Source: Ruminococcus sp. XPD3002 (GTDB taxonomy: Bacteria > Bacillota > Clostridia > Oscillospirales > Ruminococcaceae). Taken from it: a DNA stretch of 64,000 bases. Under the pieces are notes generated by a model that was given only the letters and a program-made list of their open reading frames with translations, ran no database searches and was not told where the DNA came from. Made by a program: the position numbers and the translations under genes. Positions 1 through 9,900 of this stretch are shown piece after piece. The stretch is taken from assembly GCA_900119535.1 (NCBI GenBank), contig FPJT01000005.1, positions 151,095 to 215,094 of the forward strand, in the 5' to 3' direction. Position 1 is the first letter of the stretch. Each line of letters opens with the position of its first letter.

Positions 1-483
1 AACGGTAACAGTCAGGAACTTGCTGCGGATGATACCGTTCTGTCCCTGTTCCATCTTCTCGACAAGCATCTGATTATATACATCAATGTATCTGTCAAAG
101 CTGTCGCCCTTATGCTTCAAAAGCACCATATCATCAAATTTTGCTTTGTTGACACGATTGTTATACACTGTGATCTGAATATCTGTGCTTGTATCAAAGC
201 AGTTTAAGACAGAGCAGTATCCGAGAAAGATCGCCTCCTGTTCCTCCTGTTTTGCGATACTATAATTGATGTCCTCAAAGCGGTATGTCTTGCTGTAGTG
301 GTTATCGTCAATGCGAATGATCGAATCATCAACAAACTTCTGATACGGCAGCGTTTTCTGTACTGTCTTTGGAACGCTGCGTTTCCTGCGGATTTTCTTC
401 TGCTTTGGCTTCTTGGCATTTTCTTCTTTCAGACGCTGCTCATCCCTTGCCTTAGCCGTTGCAGCCTGATTCTTCCTTTTCAT
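1..483 (-). CDS. virB4: VirB4/TraE-type conjugation ATPase, N-terminal 161 aa (cut by window edge)
   Basis: I translated the reverse strand by hand: an open frame starts at the ATG at 483-481 and is still open at base 1. A ribosome binding site (GGAAAGGA) lies about 8 nt upstream, and an in-frame TAA closes the frame just before it. The N-terminus is very basic (MKRKNQAATAKAR...), then follows the segment KTLPYQKFVDDSIIRIDD and ...YSKTYRFEDINYSIA. This matches the layout of the complete VirB4 homologue at 23379-25856 (QTMPYECFVSNYIMLNKTG..., YSKTYLVPDINYSAV). VirB4 proteins are hexameric cytoplasmic ATPases that energise the type IV secretion channel. The Walker motifs would lie outside the window. 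It follows PrgI, as usual in this family. Confidence 0.85.
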   Translation of the reverse strand, partial: MKRKNQAATAKARDEQRLKEENAKKPKQKKIRRKRSVPKTVQKTLPYQKFVDDSIIRIDDNHYSKTYRFEDINYSIAKQEEQEAIFLGYCSVLNCFDTSTDIQITVYNNRVNKAKFDDMVLLKHKGDSFDRYIDVYNQMLVEKMEQGQNGIIRSKFLTVTV

Positions 484-627
484 AACATCATCCTTTCCTT
501 ATCCGGTCTTACGACGAAACTGCCTGCGGAAAATGACTGCTTCCTTCGGTTTCTGACAACCTCTGCGCTGCATTTTCTGCCAGCAGCGCAGGATACTTGT
601 TCTGTTGTACTTATTCCTTCGTTTCAC

Positions 628-1032
628 TTATCTGCCTCCGTTGCGATGAAATAAACCTTTTTTCGGTTTGTAATTCTGCTCGACCTCAAGGAGATATTCG
701 TCCAGCAGATACTGCCGGCGCAGCTCCATAAAGATCGGCTCATATTCATAAATGCGCTTCTGCGGATGAAAATGATATGCGATATATTCAACAGCGAACT
801 GCTCAAAATTCATATCGTTATACCGGAAGAAGCCCGCAAGCATCAGAGGGGCGGCGATAATAACGACCGCCCATGATACAGCCTCCTGCGGCAGAAAACG
901 GTTTCCGAAAATATACAGCGGTACACAGATGAGCAGCGCTGCACCTGCGCAGACGCACTGGCGGAGCGTAAGACCAAAAAACAGCTTTTCCCTGTAGTTC
1001 TTGATCTCCTTTGGAATACGGATCTCTATCAT
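628..1032 (-). CDS. PrgI-family conjugation membrane protein
   Basis: A small membrane protein of 134 aa beginning MIEIRIPKEIKNYREKLFFG, the typical PrgI-family opening. Two adjacent hydrophobic segments follow at about residues 21-45 and 50-70, then a soluble C-terminus with the ...HPQKRIYEYEP motif. PrgI proteins sit directly before VirB4 in Gram-positive type IV secretion loci and are thought to form part of the inner channel (VirB3-like). I chose the ATG at 1032 rather than the in-frame GTG 9 bases upstream, because AGGAGG lies 9 nt before this ATG and almost abuts the GTG. The ICE copy at 22981-23373 is its homologue (IPIEIHDYKSKIIAGLSVRQ). Confidence 0.88.
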   Translation of the reverse strand: MIEIRIPKEIKNYREKLFFGLTLRQCVCAGAALLICVPLYIFGNRFLPQEAVSWAVVIIAAPLMLAGFFRYNDMNFEQFAVEYIAYHFHPQKRIYEYEPIFMELRRQYLLDEYLLEVEQNYKPKKGLFHRNGGR

Positions 1033-1044
1033 CTGACACACCTC

Positions 1045-1833
1045 CTACGCACCAAGCGCCTGACGAGCCCACTGACCGCTTTTCGCCACACCGAGCGCCA
1101 ATGAGAGTGTTGTTATTGTAATACCTACTGTGCTTGTACCTCCGAGAAGCTCAACTATCTGTGCAAATGCATAGAACATGACAATTACGACTACGCCTTG
1201 CAGACATACAGCCGCATAGCTCTTGATAAATGCCTTTGCAATATCATGCCAGCCTTCACCGGCAAAGGTTGAAAGCGGTATCGGGGAAATGACCGTATAT
1301 ACCACGATCTCGAACAGTCTGCCTATGAGTATCAGGTTAATGATCCAGCAAGCACCCATCAAAATAAGGTAAGTCGGCATTGCTTCCAGATACTTCACCA
1401 GATAATTCAGATTCAGAAATCCGGCACTGTCCGGTTTTGTGACCAATGCTTCCGGAGTAAAAGAATCCAGAAATCCGTAATTTGCTTCACCGAGCCTGAC
1501 GGCGATCTGATTGAATCCGTTATAGATAATTCCCATCAAGCCCCTTGCGTTCTGAACAAGCACCTTTGCAAGAATAAACTTGAAGAACAGCTTGAATACC
1601 TGTTCATAGCTCTGGATTTTCAGCAGCATAGCGTCATTGCATAGCTGTATTGCAAAAAACATGGACACCAGCACAAGCGCTACGCCCTCAACAGCAGACA
1701 TAGCTGTATTTATAACGGTAATACTGCTGTCAAACGGCGATACTGTCAGCGTCTTTATGGCACTGTCGAACGCATAGTTTACCATGTCGATCCAAGTCTG
1801 CACCCAGCTTAATATTGTGTCCCAATCGATCAT
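1045..1833 (-). CDS. TrbL/VirB6-like polytopic conjugation protein
   Basis: A 262-aa membrane protein with several long hydrophobic segments (for example residues about 50-75, 150-175, 185-225 and 235-255) separated by short loops. It lies between the pilin and PrgI genes, the position of the TrbL/VirB6-like channel component in Tn1549-type elements. The ICE protein at 21787-22950 shares the motif GR(L/V)FE(I/L)..YT and the late ...VVIVMFYAF... helix. Two in-frame ATGs are possible: AGGAG lies 3 nt before the one at 1839 and 9 nt before the one at 1833, so the latter is preferred. VirB6 proteins form the inner-membrane translocation path; here the role is inferred from context and topology. 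Confidence 0.8.
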   Translation of the reverse strand: MIDWDTILSWVQTWIDMVNYAFDSAIKTLTVSPFDSSITVINTAMSAVEGVALVLVSMFFAIQLCNDAMLLKIQSYEQVFKLFFKFILAKVLVQNARGLMGIIYNGFNQIAVRLGEANYGFLDSFTPEALVTKPDSAGFLNLNYLVKYLEAMPTYLILMGACWIINLILIGRLFEIVVYTVISPIPLSTFAGEGWHDIAKAFIKSYAAVCLQGVVVIVMFYAFAQIVELLGGTSTVGITITTLSLALGVAKSGQWARQALGA

Positions 1834-1900
1834 GTGCATCAGCTCCTTTCATTGGATAGGGCATTACCCCTGCCGAAGCAGGGGTTCGCCCGAACATGGA

Positions 1901-2323
1901 TCACTGAGTGAACATATCGTATGCCTTTGCCACAGCGAAAACGATGAAGCCGGATGCAAGGCACATGAGACCTCTTGTCTTACCGTCAGCAGAATCGTCC
2001 TTGAAACCGAGTGCAAACTGTACCGCACCGATAAAAGCAACCACGAGACCGATACGGGCAACCCAATCGACGATGAACTGTACGACTGTATTAAAAGTCT
2101 CAACACCTTCGCTTCTGCCGCCGTCTGCTGCAAATGCAGTAACACCGCAGCAGGAGAGCATCATAGACATTACCATCAGACCGCAGGAGATCTTGGAAAC
2201 AGCACGCATAGTCTTGCGCTCACGCTGCTCCACAGTCAGCTTGCTGTTCGGTGTCATGTCCTCACGGATATTGTTGCAGATCTCAGCCTTCTTATTGTTA
2301 AAGTATGTAGTAAGCTTTCTCAT
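1901..2323 (-). CDS. Maff2-family pilin-like conjugation protein
   Basis: A 140-aa protein with a basic N-terminus, a hydrophobic leader ending ...VTAFAADGG (a plausible signal peptidase site after AFA), and then two membrane segments: FIVDWVARIGLVVAFIGAVQ, a short KDDSADGKTRG loop, and LMCLASGFIVFAVAKAYDM. This two-helix plan with a charged hairpin loop is that of Maff2-type proteins, the likely VirB2-like pilin of Tn1549-type elements. The start ATG at 2323 follows GGAGG. Two homologues occur in the ICE (20793-21224 and the double-domain protein at 21287-21769). It lies between VirD4 and the TrbL-like gene in one operon. Confidence 0.85.
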   Translation of the reverse strand: MRKLTTYFNNKKAEICNNIREDMTPNSKLTVEQRERKTMRAVSKISCGLMVMSMMLSCCGVTAFAADGGRSEGVETFNTVVQFIVDWVARIGLVVAFIGAVQFALGFKDDSADGKTRGLMCLASGFIVFAVAKAYDMFTQ

Positions 2324-2344
2324 TTTGTTTTTCCTCCGTTTTCA

Positions 2345-4585
2345 TTAAAAATCGTCGAATCCATCGAGGTAGCTTTCCTCCGATACCTCCGTAAAGGGCG
2401 GATGCAGCTCCGGCTTCGCCGTTATCACCTTGTCTGCTTCGTCCAGCCTTGCCGGTTCGCTGCCGCCGCCTTTCGGAGATTTCGGGATATGCTTCCCGGC
2501 GATGAATGAATGCGGCTGTGTACCGATATTCTGAATATCCTCCAGAGTGACAGACTGCTCAAATACTGTATCAATTTCGGGGGCATCTTCACGTTTGGGG
2601 ATCTCAGTTTCAGTTGTTAATGCCGTTTCATTTTCTTCGACCGGTTCTGTATGTAATTCCGCTTCCTCTGTATCATCAGTGACCTCAGCCTTCACCGTTG
2701 TTATTTCGCTTAAAAGATAGGCATTCTCCTTGTTTGAGTCCTCTAAAAGCACATAATTCGGATGTTTTTCGATCACATACTTATTACAGAAGAAGGGATA
2801 GATACCTCTGACGAACAGGATACATTCATTGTCATTCATGACCTTCAACTCATCAACGGTCATAAGCTCTCGCCCTAAAATGCCATCATTTTCTGATGTA
2901 GAGCCGTTTTTGCCCCTTGTCCTGTTCTGTGAGCGAGTGTCAATGGTTTCCTTTCCGAGCGTTTTGGAGATATGCTCCAGTGTAGTCGGCTCCTGACCGC
3001 CTAAAAACAGCAGGCTGTCACAGTTGCCGAGAACATTCTCCCAGCTATCCTTATACATTTTTTTGAGCTGGGACAGGTTTTGTATAATGACATTCGCAGA
3101 TATTTCCATCGAGCGCATGGTCGCTAAAATCTCCTCAAATCGAGGAATCTGACCAAGATTGGCGAACTCATCGAGCAGACAGCGCACATGGATCGGCAGT
3201 CTGCCGCCATGCTTGAAGTTTGCACGGTCATAGAGCACATCAAAAAGCTGCGTATACATCATCGCCGCCAAGAAATTGAACGTATCGTCCGAGGACGGGA
3301 TAATAATAAACATCGCAGTTTTCTCATCACCGAGCATGTCAAGGTGAATGTTGTCACAGCACGTTAAGTCCATGACCTCCGGGATATTGAACGCTTGCAG
3401 CCGTACCGCTGTGGAAATGAGAATGGATTTTGCCGTATCACCCGCAGCCTTTTTGAAGTCCTTGTAATATTTCAGGCACATATACTGGCTTGCAGGCTTC
3501 GCAGATTTGGCAAGGTCGATCAGGTTCAGCTCCTGCATCTTTTCTGTCTGATTTTCAGCATGGGTATAGGTGTCAGGATGCTCCAGTGCATCGAAGATCA
3601 GGTCGAGGTCTGACTGGAAATCGTCAGAGCCTTCCTTGACTTCTGCCTTTTTCAGCAGCTTCATGACTTCTGAGAAATTCTGTTTTTCCTTGCTTTCACA
3701 TTCCACAAGATAGAAGCAGAGTGCCGCAAGAAGTGCTTTTGTTGAATCGTCCCAGAACTGATCGCCGCCACCGCCGCCTTCCTTCTGCGTATTCTTCATC
3801 AGCACATTGACCATCTTAATGACAGCCGTTGCGCTGTAATTCCCGTCCACATCGTAGATGTAGTTGAACGGATTATAGTTGTGGGAATGTGCCATGTCGA
3901 TCAGGTTGAATACCTTGATCTTGTAGCCGTAGTGCTCCAGCATTTTTCCTGTCGAGCGCAGCAGTTCTCCCTTCGGATCGGTGCAGACATAACTTGTATT
4001 TGCCTGCATTAGATTTGGCTTGACATAAAAGCGGGACTTTCCTGATCCGCTGCCGCCGATGACCATGACATTGAGATTCTTTCTCGTCTGACGGGTATTC
4101 AGCGACATTTTCACTTCATTTGTCAGAATGATATTATTGTCCCGGACGAATGCGCCTTTCTTCGGTTTGGGCTCATCACGGGGTTTTGCTTCCCCCTTTG
4201 CCTTCTTCTGTTTCGGCGGTTTATCCAGTAAGGATCTGATCTCCTTCTGATTTGCCCACCGAGCGCTGCCGTGTTCTTCGCCTTTTCGGTGAAAGCGTTT
4301 CTTGCCTGTAATTTTCATCAGTGCATATATTCCGATACCAAACGCTGCGAAAATAGGAAATTTCATTGCATTCCCGCCCGCTTGGACCTGCGACAGTACC
4401 AGCTTCGTGTCAGTCATTGTACTGTCAAGACTTCCGGTCAGAACATCAAAATCGACCTTTCCCTCATCGTTTGCAGCGAGGTCAACGCAAGCGCCCAGCG
4501 CTGCGGAAATATATACCACCGCCGCCGCCAGTACAGAATAAATGCTGATTGTGATAAAATCGGCTTTTTTGGCTACCCGGCTCAT
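2345..4585 (-). CDS. virD4: VirD4-type coupling protein (T4CP)
   Basis: A 746-aa type IV coupling protein that would bring the relaxase-DNA complex to the secretion channel. Two N-terminal transmembrane segments lie at about residues 12-32 and 75-92. The Walker A loop is VIGGSGSGKSR (about residue 175) and the Walker B region is CLLDEFANLGQIPRFEE (about residue 470); the motif NLSQLKKMY and ...NCDSLLFLGG follow. The C-terminal about 120 residues are acidic and probably disordered. The start ATG overlaps the PcfB stop as ATGA, so the two are translationally coupled. The ICE paralogue at 18239-20779 has the same plan but a longer insertion and a tail carrying VDTNIN repeats, which this copy lacks. 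Confidence 0.95.
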   Translation of the reverse strand: MSRVAKKADFITISIYSVLAAAVVYISAALGACVDLAANDEGKVDFDVLTGSLDSTMTDTKLVLSQVQAGGNAMKFPIFAAFGIGIYALMKITGKKRFHRKGEEHGSARWANQKEIRSLLDKPPKQKKAKGEAKPRDEPKPKKGAFVRDNNIILTNEVKMSLNTRQTRKNLNVMVIGGSGSGKSRFYVKPNLMQANTSYVCTDPKGELLRSTGKMLEHYGYKIKVFNLIDMAHSHNYNPFNYIYDVDGNYSATAVIKMVNVLMKNTQKEGGGGGDQFWDDSTKALLAALCFYLVECESKEKQNFSEVMKLLKKAEVKEGSDDFQSDLDLIFDALEHPDTYTHAENQTEKMQELNLIDLAKSAKPASQYMCLKYYKDFKKAAGDTAKSILISTAVRLQAFNIPEVMDLTCCDNIHLDMLGDEKTAMFIIIPSSDDTFNFLAAMMYTQLFDVLYDRANFKHGGRLPIHVRCLLDEFANLGQIPRFEEILATMRSMEISANVIIQNLSQLKKMYKDSWENVLGNCDSLLFLGGQEPTTLEHISKTLGKETIDTRSQNRTRGKNGSTSENDGILGRELMTVDELKVMNDNECILFVRGIYPFFCNKYVIEKHPNYVLLEDSNKENAYLLSEITTVKAEVTDDTEEAELHTEPVEENETALTTETEIPKREDAPEIDTVFEQSVTLEDIQNIGTQPHSFIAGKHIPKSPKGGGSEPARLDEADKVITAKPELHPPFTEVSEESYLDGFDDF

Positions 4586-5955
4586 TTGCGAGACCCCCTT
4601 TCACGCTTTTTACGTTTCAGGGTATCTCCGGCGCTCTGCATTTTGCGTTTTGCCTGATCGAGCAGATTCCGTGACAAGGATTGCTTCTGTGCTTTTGCAA
4701 TGATCTTATCCGCCTTTGTCGCCGTCATACCGAAGCTGTCCATGAGCTGCTTTCTGGCAGTGAGCTTATCATCCAGATTAAGACGTACCTCCGTTGAGCC
4801 GCCACGAACTGTAAAAGTGTTTTGACTGTCACGCTCAATATGGTATTCCTTGTACTGCACCTGTTTCGGTACTTCTACAAATCCGAGCTTTTCTGCCTTG
4901 TTCAGAATTGCAGTAACGACCTCAGCGTCCTCGACCTTCAAATGCTGACGGATATTCCGTTCAGCTTCCTCACGATTCAGAGAATTGCCCGACAGTACAA
5001 CAAAATTGCCTGAGCCGCTTGTGATCGTCAGTCTCGGTGTTTCTTCATTAGCGAACTTCATCTTTGCAAATGAGAAGGGTTCTGTCAACAGGTTTTCGTT
5101 CTCAAGCCTGATATGCGGCTCAAAATAGTCCATCTGCTCCAGTGTCCGTGAACTGCTCAGGTAGTAATCCTTTTGCTGCTTCGTCAGGTTTACTGTCAGC
5201 ACATTCGCTGCCTGCACTGCCTTTGATTCACTGAAACCGAGCCTCTCTTGCAGCACCCGTTCCAGCTTTGCTTTCGTGCAGAAATTCATGCTAAGCTTCT
5301 TGCCCTGCTCGGTGTCCTCAATGACGATCTTCGGTCTGCCACGTTTGTCCTGCAGGGTTGCAATCGAGGTGTGCGAAAGCTCTGTCTGCATCTTCTGAAA
5401 ATCATCGACAACAGCCTGCAACTGCTTTTCATACGCAGCACCGAAAATACATTTTACGCCGTCCTGCGCTTCCATGAAATTCACCGGAATATCCTGCTTC
5501 GCACAAGCCATTTGAAAAGCCTCTACATGGTCTTTTTCGATGGTGATCATGCGCTCTGTCTGCTCAGGTTGTTTCAGTTTGTCTCTAACAATATCCTGCA
5601 CGATCGCATTGATTGCCTGTTCGTCCTTGACATTAAAAAACACTGAAAGCGTATTATCCTTACCCTGTTCCTGTATCGCCGCTACAGGAATATCCATCTT
5701 CTTTGCCTTTTTGAGAAGTACGCCATAATCCTCTTTGGCAAAGGACGGAAGCATGGTCACTTCACCGCCTTCCTTCAATCTCTGGTATGTCACCTCGCCG
5801 CTGGACAGTCCCTTTGATTCCTTGCCGGAAGTCAGCTTTGCGCTGCGCTCACGTTCGATAGCGACTTTCAGCATCTCAAAAAATAATTCCGCCGTTTTTG
5901 AGACAACTTCAGTCGTAACCGTAACGCCTGCACTTGCTACATCATCTCCGTGCAT
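4582..5955 (-). CDS. PcfB-family relaxosome/transfer accessory protein (DUF3801-like)
   Basis: A 457-aa soluble protein. The N-terminal about 140 residues resemble the PcfB family (a helical start TEVVSKTAELFFEMLKVAIERE, then two small alpha/beta units around FAKEDYGVLLKKAKKMDIPV and KDNTLSVFFNVKDEQAI). The remainder repeats similar small units (VLQERLGFSESKAVQAANVL; HLKVEDAEVVTAILNKAEKLG). PcfB of pCF10 is an accessory factor acting with the coupling protein and relaxase. The ATG at 5955 sits 8 nt after GGAGG and is preferred to the GTG 9 bases upstream. The stop overlaps the virD4 start by 4 nt. Confidence 0.8.
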   Translation of the reverse strand: MHGDDVASAGVTVTTEVVSKTAELFFEMLKVAIERERSAKLTSGKESKGLSSGEVTYQRLKEGGEVTMLPSFAKEDYGVLLKKAKKMDIPVAAIQEQGKDNTLSVFFNVKDEQAINAIVQDIVRDKLKQPEQTERMITIEKDHVEAFQMACAKQDIPVNFMEAQDGVKCIFGAAYEKQLQAVVDDFQKMQTELSHTSIATLQDKRGRPKIVIEDTEQGKKLSMNFCTKAKLERVLQERLGFSESKAVQAANVLTVNLTKQQKDYYLSSSRTLEQMDYFEPHIRLENENLLTEPFSFAKMKFANEETPRLTITSGSGNFVVLSGNSLNREEAERNIRQHLKVEDAEVVTAILNKAEKLGFVEVPKQVQYKEYHIERDSQNTFTVRGGSTEVRLNLDDKLTARKQLMDSFGMTATKADKIIAKAQKQSLSRNLLDQAKRKMQSAGDTLKRKKRERGSRK

Positions 5956-6105
5956 ATTCTGCACCTCCTTCCTGTATGGTCTGGAAGAAGGTTATTACCC
6001 CCTTCTCATACATCACTACAAAAAGAGGGCAAAAACGTATGGGGTAAAAGAAATATTCACCGAAGATTGGAGACTTGCACAAATCAAAGCATATTCTGAT
6101 ATCTA

Positions 6106-6621
6106 TTATTCATAATAATCTGCCAGCATCTTCCTGAGCTGAACGAGCGCACGGTCAATGCAGAACCGCACTGCCTTCGGAGTAACATTCTCCAGAAGTG
6201 CGATCTCTTCAAGCGATAATCTCTCAAAATAGTACAGCTCACATCTTCTCCGCTGTGACGGCTGCAAGGACCGGAGAGCATGATATAACGCAGCATTTTC
6301 AATCTGATGAAAGCAGGTTTCTTCCGCAGATTCCACATAGATGCCTTCCAGAGCAGCGGTTTCATTCTCATCGAAATGGAACGGTACACGATGCCGGTAG
6401 TCGCAGATTTCGATCCGCTTCTCCAATCGTTTCGACCGGAGCAATGCGATCAGCACCTCCTTTTCGACCTCGGCGGTCTCGTCCGTAGGGGTATCGAAGT
6501 CATAGAAATCCGACAGGTAGATCACATATTTTCCCTCATCGGTTTCGATGAAGCGGGGAGGAATCTCCCTCAGATCTGGCTCCATACGGTAGCAGGGATC
6601 GGTATCAGTTCTTCTTTTCAT
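6106..6621 (-). CDS. Sigma-70 region 4-like regulator of Tn1549-type elements
   Basis: A 171-aa protein whose last about 70 residues have the sigma region 4 pattern: ALYHALRSLQPSQRRRCELY, then YFERLSLEEIALLENVTPKA and ...VRFCIDRALVQLRKML, a helix-turn-helix with a final recognition helix. The N-terminal half has no clear region 2, so it resembles the short sigma-like ORFs of Tn916/Tn1549 elements rather than a full ECF sigma. The ATG at 6621 lies 7 nt after GGAAAGGA and is preferred to the longer frame. It is the first gene of the element 1 transfer operon and could regulate it, although that is inference from position. Confidence 0.75.
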   Translation of the reverse strand: MKRRTDTDPCYRMEPDLREIPPRFIETDEGKYVIYLSDFYDFDTPTDETAEVEKEVLIALLRSKRLEKRIEICDYRHRVPFHFDENETAALEGIYVESAEETCFHQIENAALYHALRSLQPSQRRRCELYYFERLSLEEIALLENVTPKAVRFCIDRALVQLRKMLADYYE

Positions 6622-6663
6622 GGTATTGTCCTTTCCGTCTGACTGCCGGAAAGGAAGCACAAA

Positions 6664-6752
6664 ACGGCGACTGAACATCGTTCGATCGTGAAAAGGGCAT
6701 AGCAATACTGCTATTGCTTTCTTTCCAGCAATCGGACTTTCTCAGTCGCCGT
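6664..6752 (-). promoter_or_regulatory. Structured leader before the sigma-like gene
   Basis: The 11-base arms ACGGCGACTGA (6664-6674) and TCAGTCGCCGT (6742-6752) are perfect inverted repeats about 67 nt apart. They enclose a second hairpin around TAGCAATA/CTATTGCT. The structure lies 40 nt upstream of the sigma-like gene start and could fold in its 5' leader. No known riboswitch family is recognised. Confidence 0.4.
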
Positions 6753-6821
6753 CTTGCTCAAATATTCAATTGTACGTTCTGATGCTGAGATTACTCCCGG
6801 CCAGAAGTCACCAAAACGCAA

Positions 6822-6865
6822 AAAGCACCCATCGTGCAGGTGATACCTTACACGATAGGTGCTTT
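6822..6865. terminator. Terminator-like hairpin
   Basis: AAAGCACCCATCGTG (6822-6836) pairs with CACGATAGGTGCTTT (6851-6865) with one mismatch. The stem has A and T tracts on the two sides, so it could act in both directions. It separates the STAND gene from the element 1 transfer operon. A second, weaker hairpin with arms TCTGCTAT/ATAGCAGA follows at about 6870-6912, adjacent to the STAND stop codon. The 6622-6944 gap holds no gene that I can support. Confidence 0.6.
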
Positions 6866-6944
6866 GGCATCTGCTATCATCATAAGTATCATCATACTAT
6901 GATTATAGCAGATATTTATTTTCTTGTCAGTGACAAAGCCTGTG

Positions 6945-9900
6945 TCAGTTTTCAGGCGTAAATGTTTCTAAAGTATGAACATACGCCTTCAATTCCTCAT
7001 CATCTGGATATTGCTCCGCAGTTTTCAATGCAGCTTGTTTGTATTTGTCTGCCAGATCCATTTCTCCCATCTTGCTGTAAGCAATACAAAGGTCAACCGC
7101 TATGTAGCCAATATCTGTTGAACCATTTTTATTCTGTTCGCACAGTCTTGCTGCTTTTACAAAATGCTTTGCTCCTTCCGGATAGTCATTCAGCAAACAA
7201 TAACAGGTTCCTAACTTATGCTCCATTACACGTTCTAACAAGCTGTCATTTTCTATGAACTGCTCTAATTTCTTTAGGTTGTTGATCGCGTTCTGATAAT
7301 CCTCCTTCCCCATAAGACACGTTGCGTAATCCAGATATAATTGTGCCAGATTCGGACTATCCTCAGCAAACACCTGCTTTACAAGTGTGATTGCTTTTAC
7401 ATAGTAAATCGCAGCTTCATCATAGCTGTCTGCGTGTTCAAGTATATCAGCAAAGTTTTGATAATCCCGGCATAAGTCAGTAGGAGGATAATTGCTGATT
7501 TGTTCGGCTTTCTGAATAATACCTCTATACATATCAACTGATTCCGGCATATGACCTGACTCAGAAAGAATAAGAGCTTTTGTACTGATGCATTGAATCA
7601 TATGGTAGCTATATTCTCCGTAAAGATTCCGATATATCGAAACTGCCTTTTGACAATACTTTATCGCCTTGTCATACACTTCAATATCTTTACAGAAATT
7701 TGCATATTCCAGATAGACATCAGCCAAATCCTGACAGTTCTGATCGAAATTCTTTTCACGGAATTGAATGACCTTCTGAAAGCAACGCTCTCCTTCATCG
7801 GCGTATTCATTATATCCCTGATTGACATAACTGCCGCAAAGGGTAGCCATATAGAAGTAAAGCATGATTTTTTCGGAATCTTCTTCATCTATCACATCGG
7901 TCTGAATCGCCTTTGTCAGCATTTCATACGCACCGTTCAGGTCTCCATATTCCTTATATATTTCTGCAATACTTGCGTAATCTGTAGCAAGCTCACGGGG
8001 CGGGAGATCAGGCAGCTTTAAGTCGATTTCTAAAGCTTGATAATAGTAGTCTAAAGCCTTTCCGGGATTTCCGATGTGATAGTAGTAATTTCCGTATTTA
8101 TGCCAAAGATACGCCCATTCCAACAAATCCTTTTTCTCAGGATCAATCTCAAGCATATATTTTTTTGCCGTATCATACTGAATCAGTGCGCCCTCAGCAT
8201 CGTCAATACGCAATAGATACTCCCCATAGTTTTTGTAATCCCGAATGAGAGCCTCCAGATTATCCAAAGTCAGATCTATTTCCAGTACCTTTTCAATCAA
8301 CTGTCTGCAAATCGGATAGTTGCTTGCATCAAAGCACACATAGAACAGACGCAGCAGAAATGTCGCATCATCTTCATTTCCTAAATGGTCCTCCATAATA
8401 TCTGCAATAGACCATGAAAACGGAATCAAGTCCAGCTTCGTATATCCCTTACCCCAATTATCTCCGCATTCCAGTTCTTCTGATATTTTGTACATAAAAG
8501 GAGATACCGTAACATATAGGACAGCTTTTTGCTGCTCCCGAACCGCTGCTGCAATGACGGAGTGCATCCAATAGATATGTTTTCTTTGATCCATAGAGTG
8601 TTCAAGCATACCCACATGAAACAAATGCATCAATATACTGTTCTTTTTGATACCAAACCAATTCTTCGCTTTGTCATAGCTGAACGGCAGGGTAGGAATA
8701 ACAGATATGTATGTCAGAACCGTTTTATCTGCATCTGTAAACTGAACCAAAGAGAACAGAATGCACATCTGACGGATTATTGTTTCATCATTCTGCATCT
8801 TTTCATGCTCACAGGAAACATCCTCATCGCTCAGTTTAAACCCTTTTTCAACGAGCTTGCGATACAGGCTGTACAGGTCTATGCCTTCCAGATACGCAGC
8901 TTTGGCAATAAAAACGACCATAATTGTCAGCCGCGCTGTCAAAACAATGATGTCATGCAATGCTTCATCGTTCTTATCCAAGTCATTATAATGATGATAA
9001 AACAGCATCCGGCACTGTTCAAATGTCAACGGCTGCAAATCAAATGTGTGTGTGAATCCTCTGAGCGATCTTTGACGGCTTGTAGCAATGATATGGCATG
9101 GCAAAGAACTGAGTTGATTCAACCATGCATCATCCTCCGGCTTTTCAATATTATCTATCACAATCAGCAGCCGCTGTCGGTAAGCCTCTGCCATTTGCTT
9201 CATCGCAGCCCATGCATCATCTTCATCGCCTTCCATGCTAAATGCTTGTTTGATCGACAGTCGTAAATCATGATTATCGTAGGGAATCCATGCAAGGTAC
9301 TCGATCTTCGTATCGGTTATTTTAGTATGGTGTATTCTATCCAGTAATGCTTTTATAAGCTCTGTTTTACCCAAACCGCCCACAGCAGATACAAGGATAT
9401 AGGAATATTCATTGATCTCTTTATATAAGGTATCAAGATCACTTTCTCTGCCGATCAGCGTTTCTACACCGGCGCTTGGATAATCTGTCAGGAAAATCGG
9501 GTAATCCGCAGGAGGCGCATCATCATATAACCGCATAAATACAATGTCAATAAATTGATTCGCACCTGTCCGTGTCATGTAATCCGAATAATTCAGACAA
9601 ACCAATGCTGCTGTGACAGCACGCGAAAGAGTATAGATGCTTTCAAGAGCATTTTCAATAACGAGAGCCTTGACTGTAGAGGGGATATTGTGATCGTTCC
9701 TGACAATATCAAGAATTTTACCGACTGTACGCTCATTATCAGAAGTATCCGTAAATACATAAGTTTCAACAGCCTTCCGCAGCAATTCAAAGCCTTCAAC
9801 GGTGTGAAGACGTTTTGCCGTCTGCACACGAAGGTTACTCTTACCTGATGTGATGCGCCTAATTGAATCTGCATCACTGTTCTCATCAATTGCCTCATCT

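Larger units (their letters stand above)
1..6752 (-). mobile_element. Partial Tn1549-like conjugation module (element 1)
   Basis: Seven consecutive minus-strand genes follow the order sigma-like factor, PcfB, VirD4, pilin, TrbL-like, PrgI and VirB4, which is the conserved transfer-gene order of Tn1549/CTn elements. The VirB4 gene runs off the left edge, so the rest of the element lies outside the window. Codon use is visibly richer in G and C at third positions than in the ICE that follows. No integrase or relaxase of this element is in view, so whether it is complete or decayed cannot be judged. All seven visible frames are open. Confidence 0.8.

Noticed and set aside
8529-9266. A 245-aa plus-strand frame opposite the STAND gene
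   Set aside because: Cys/His/Gln-rich shadow of a well-supported protein; no binding site or family pattern.
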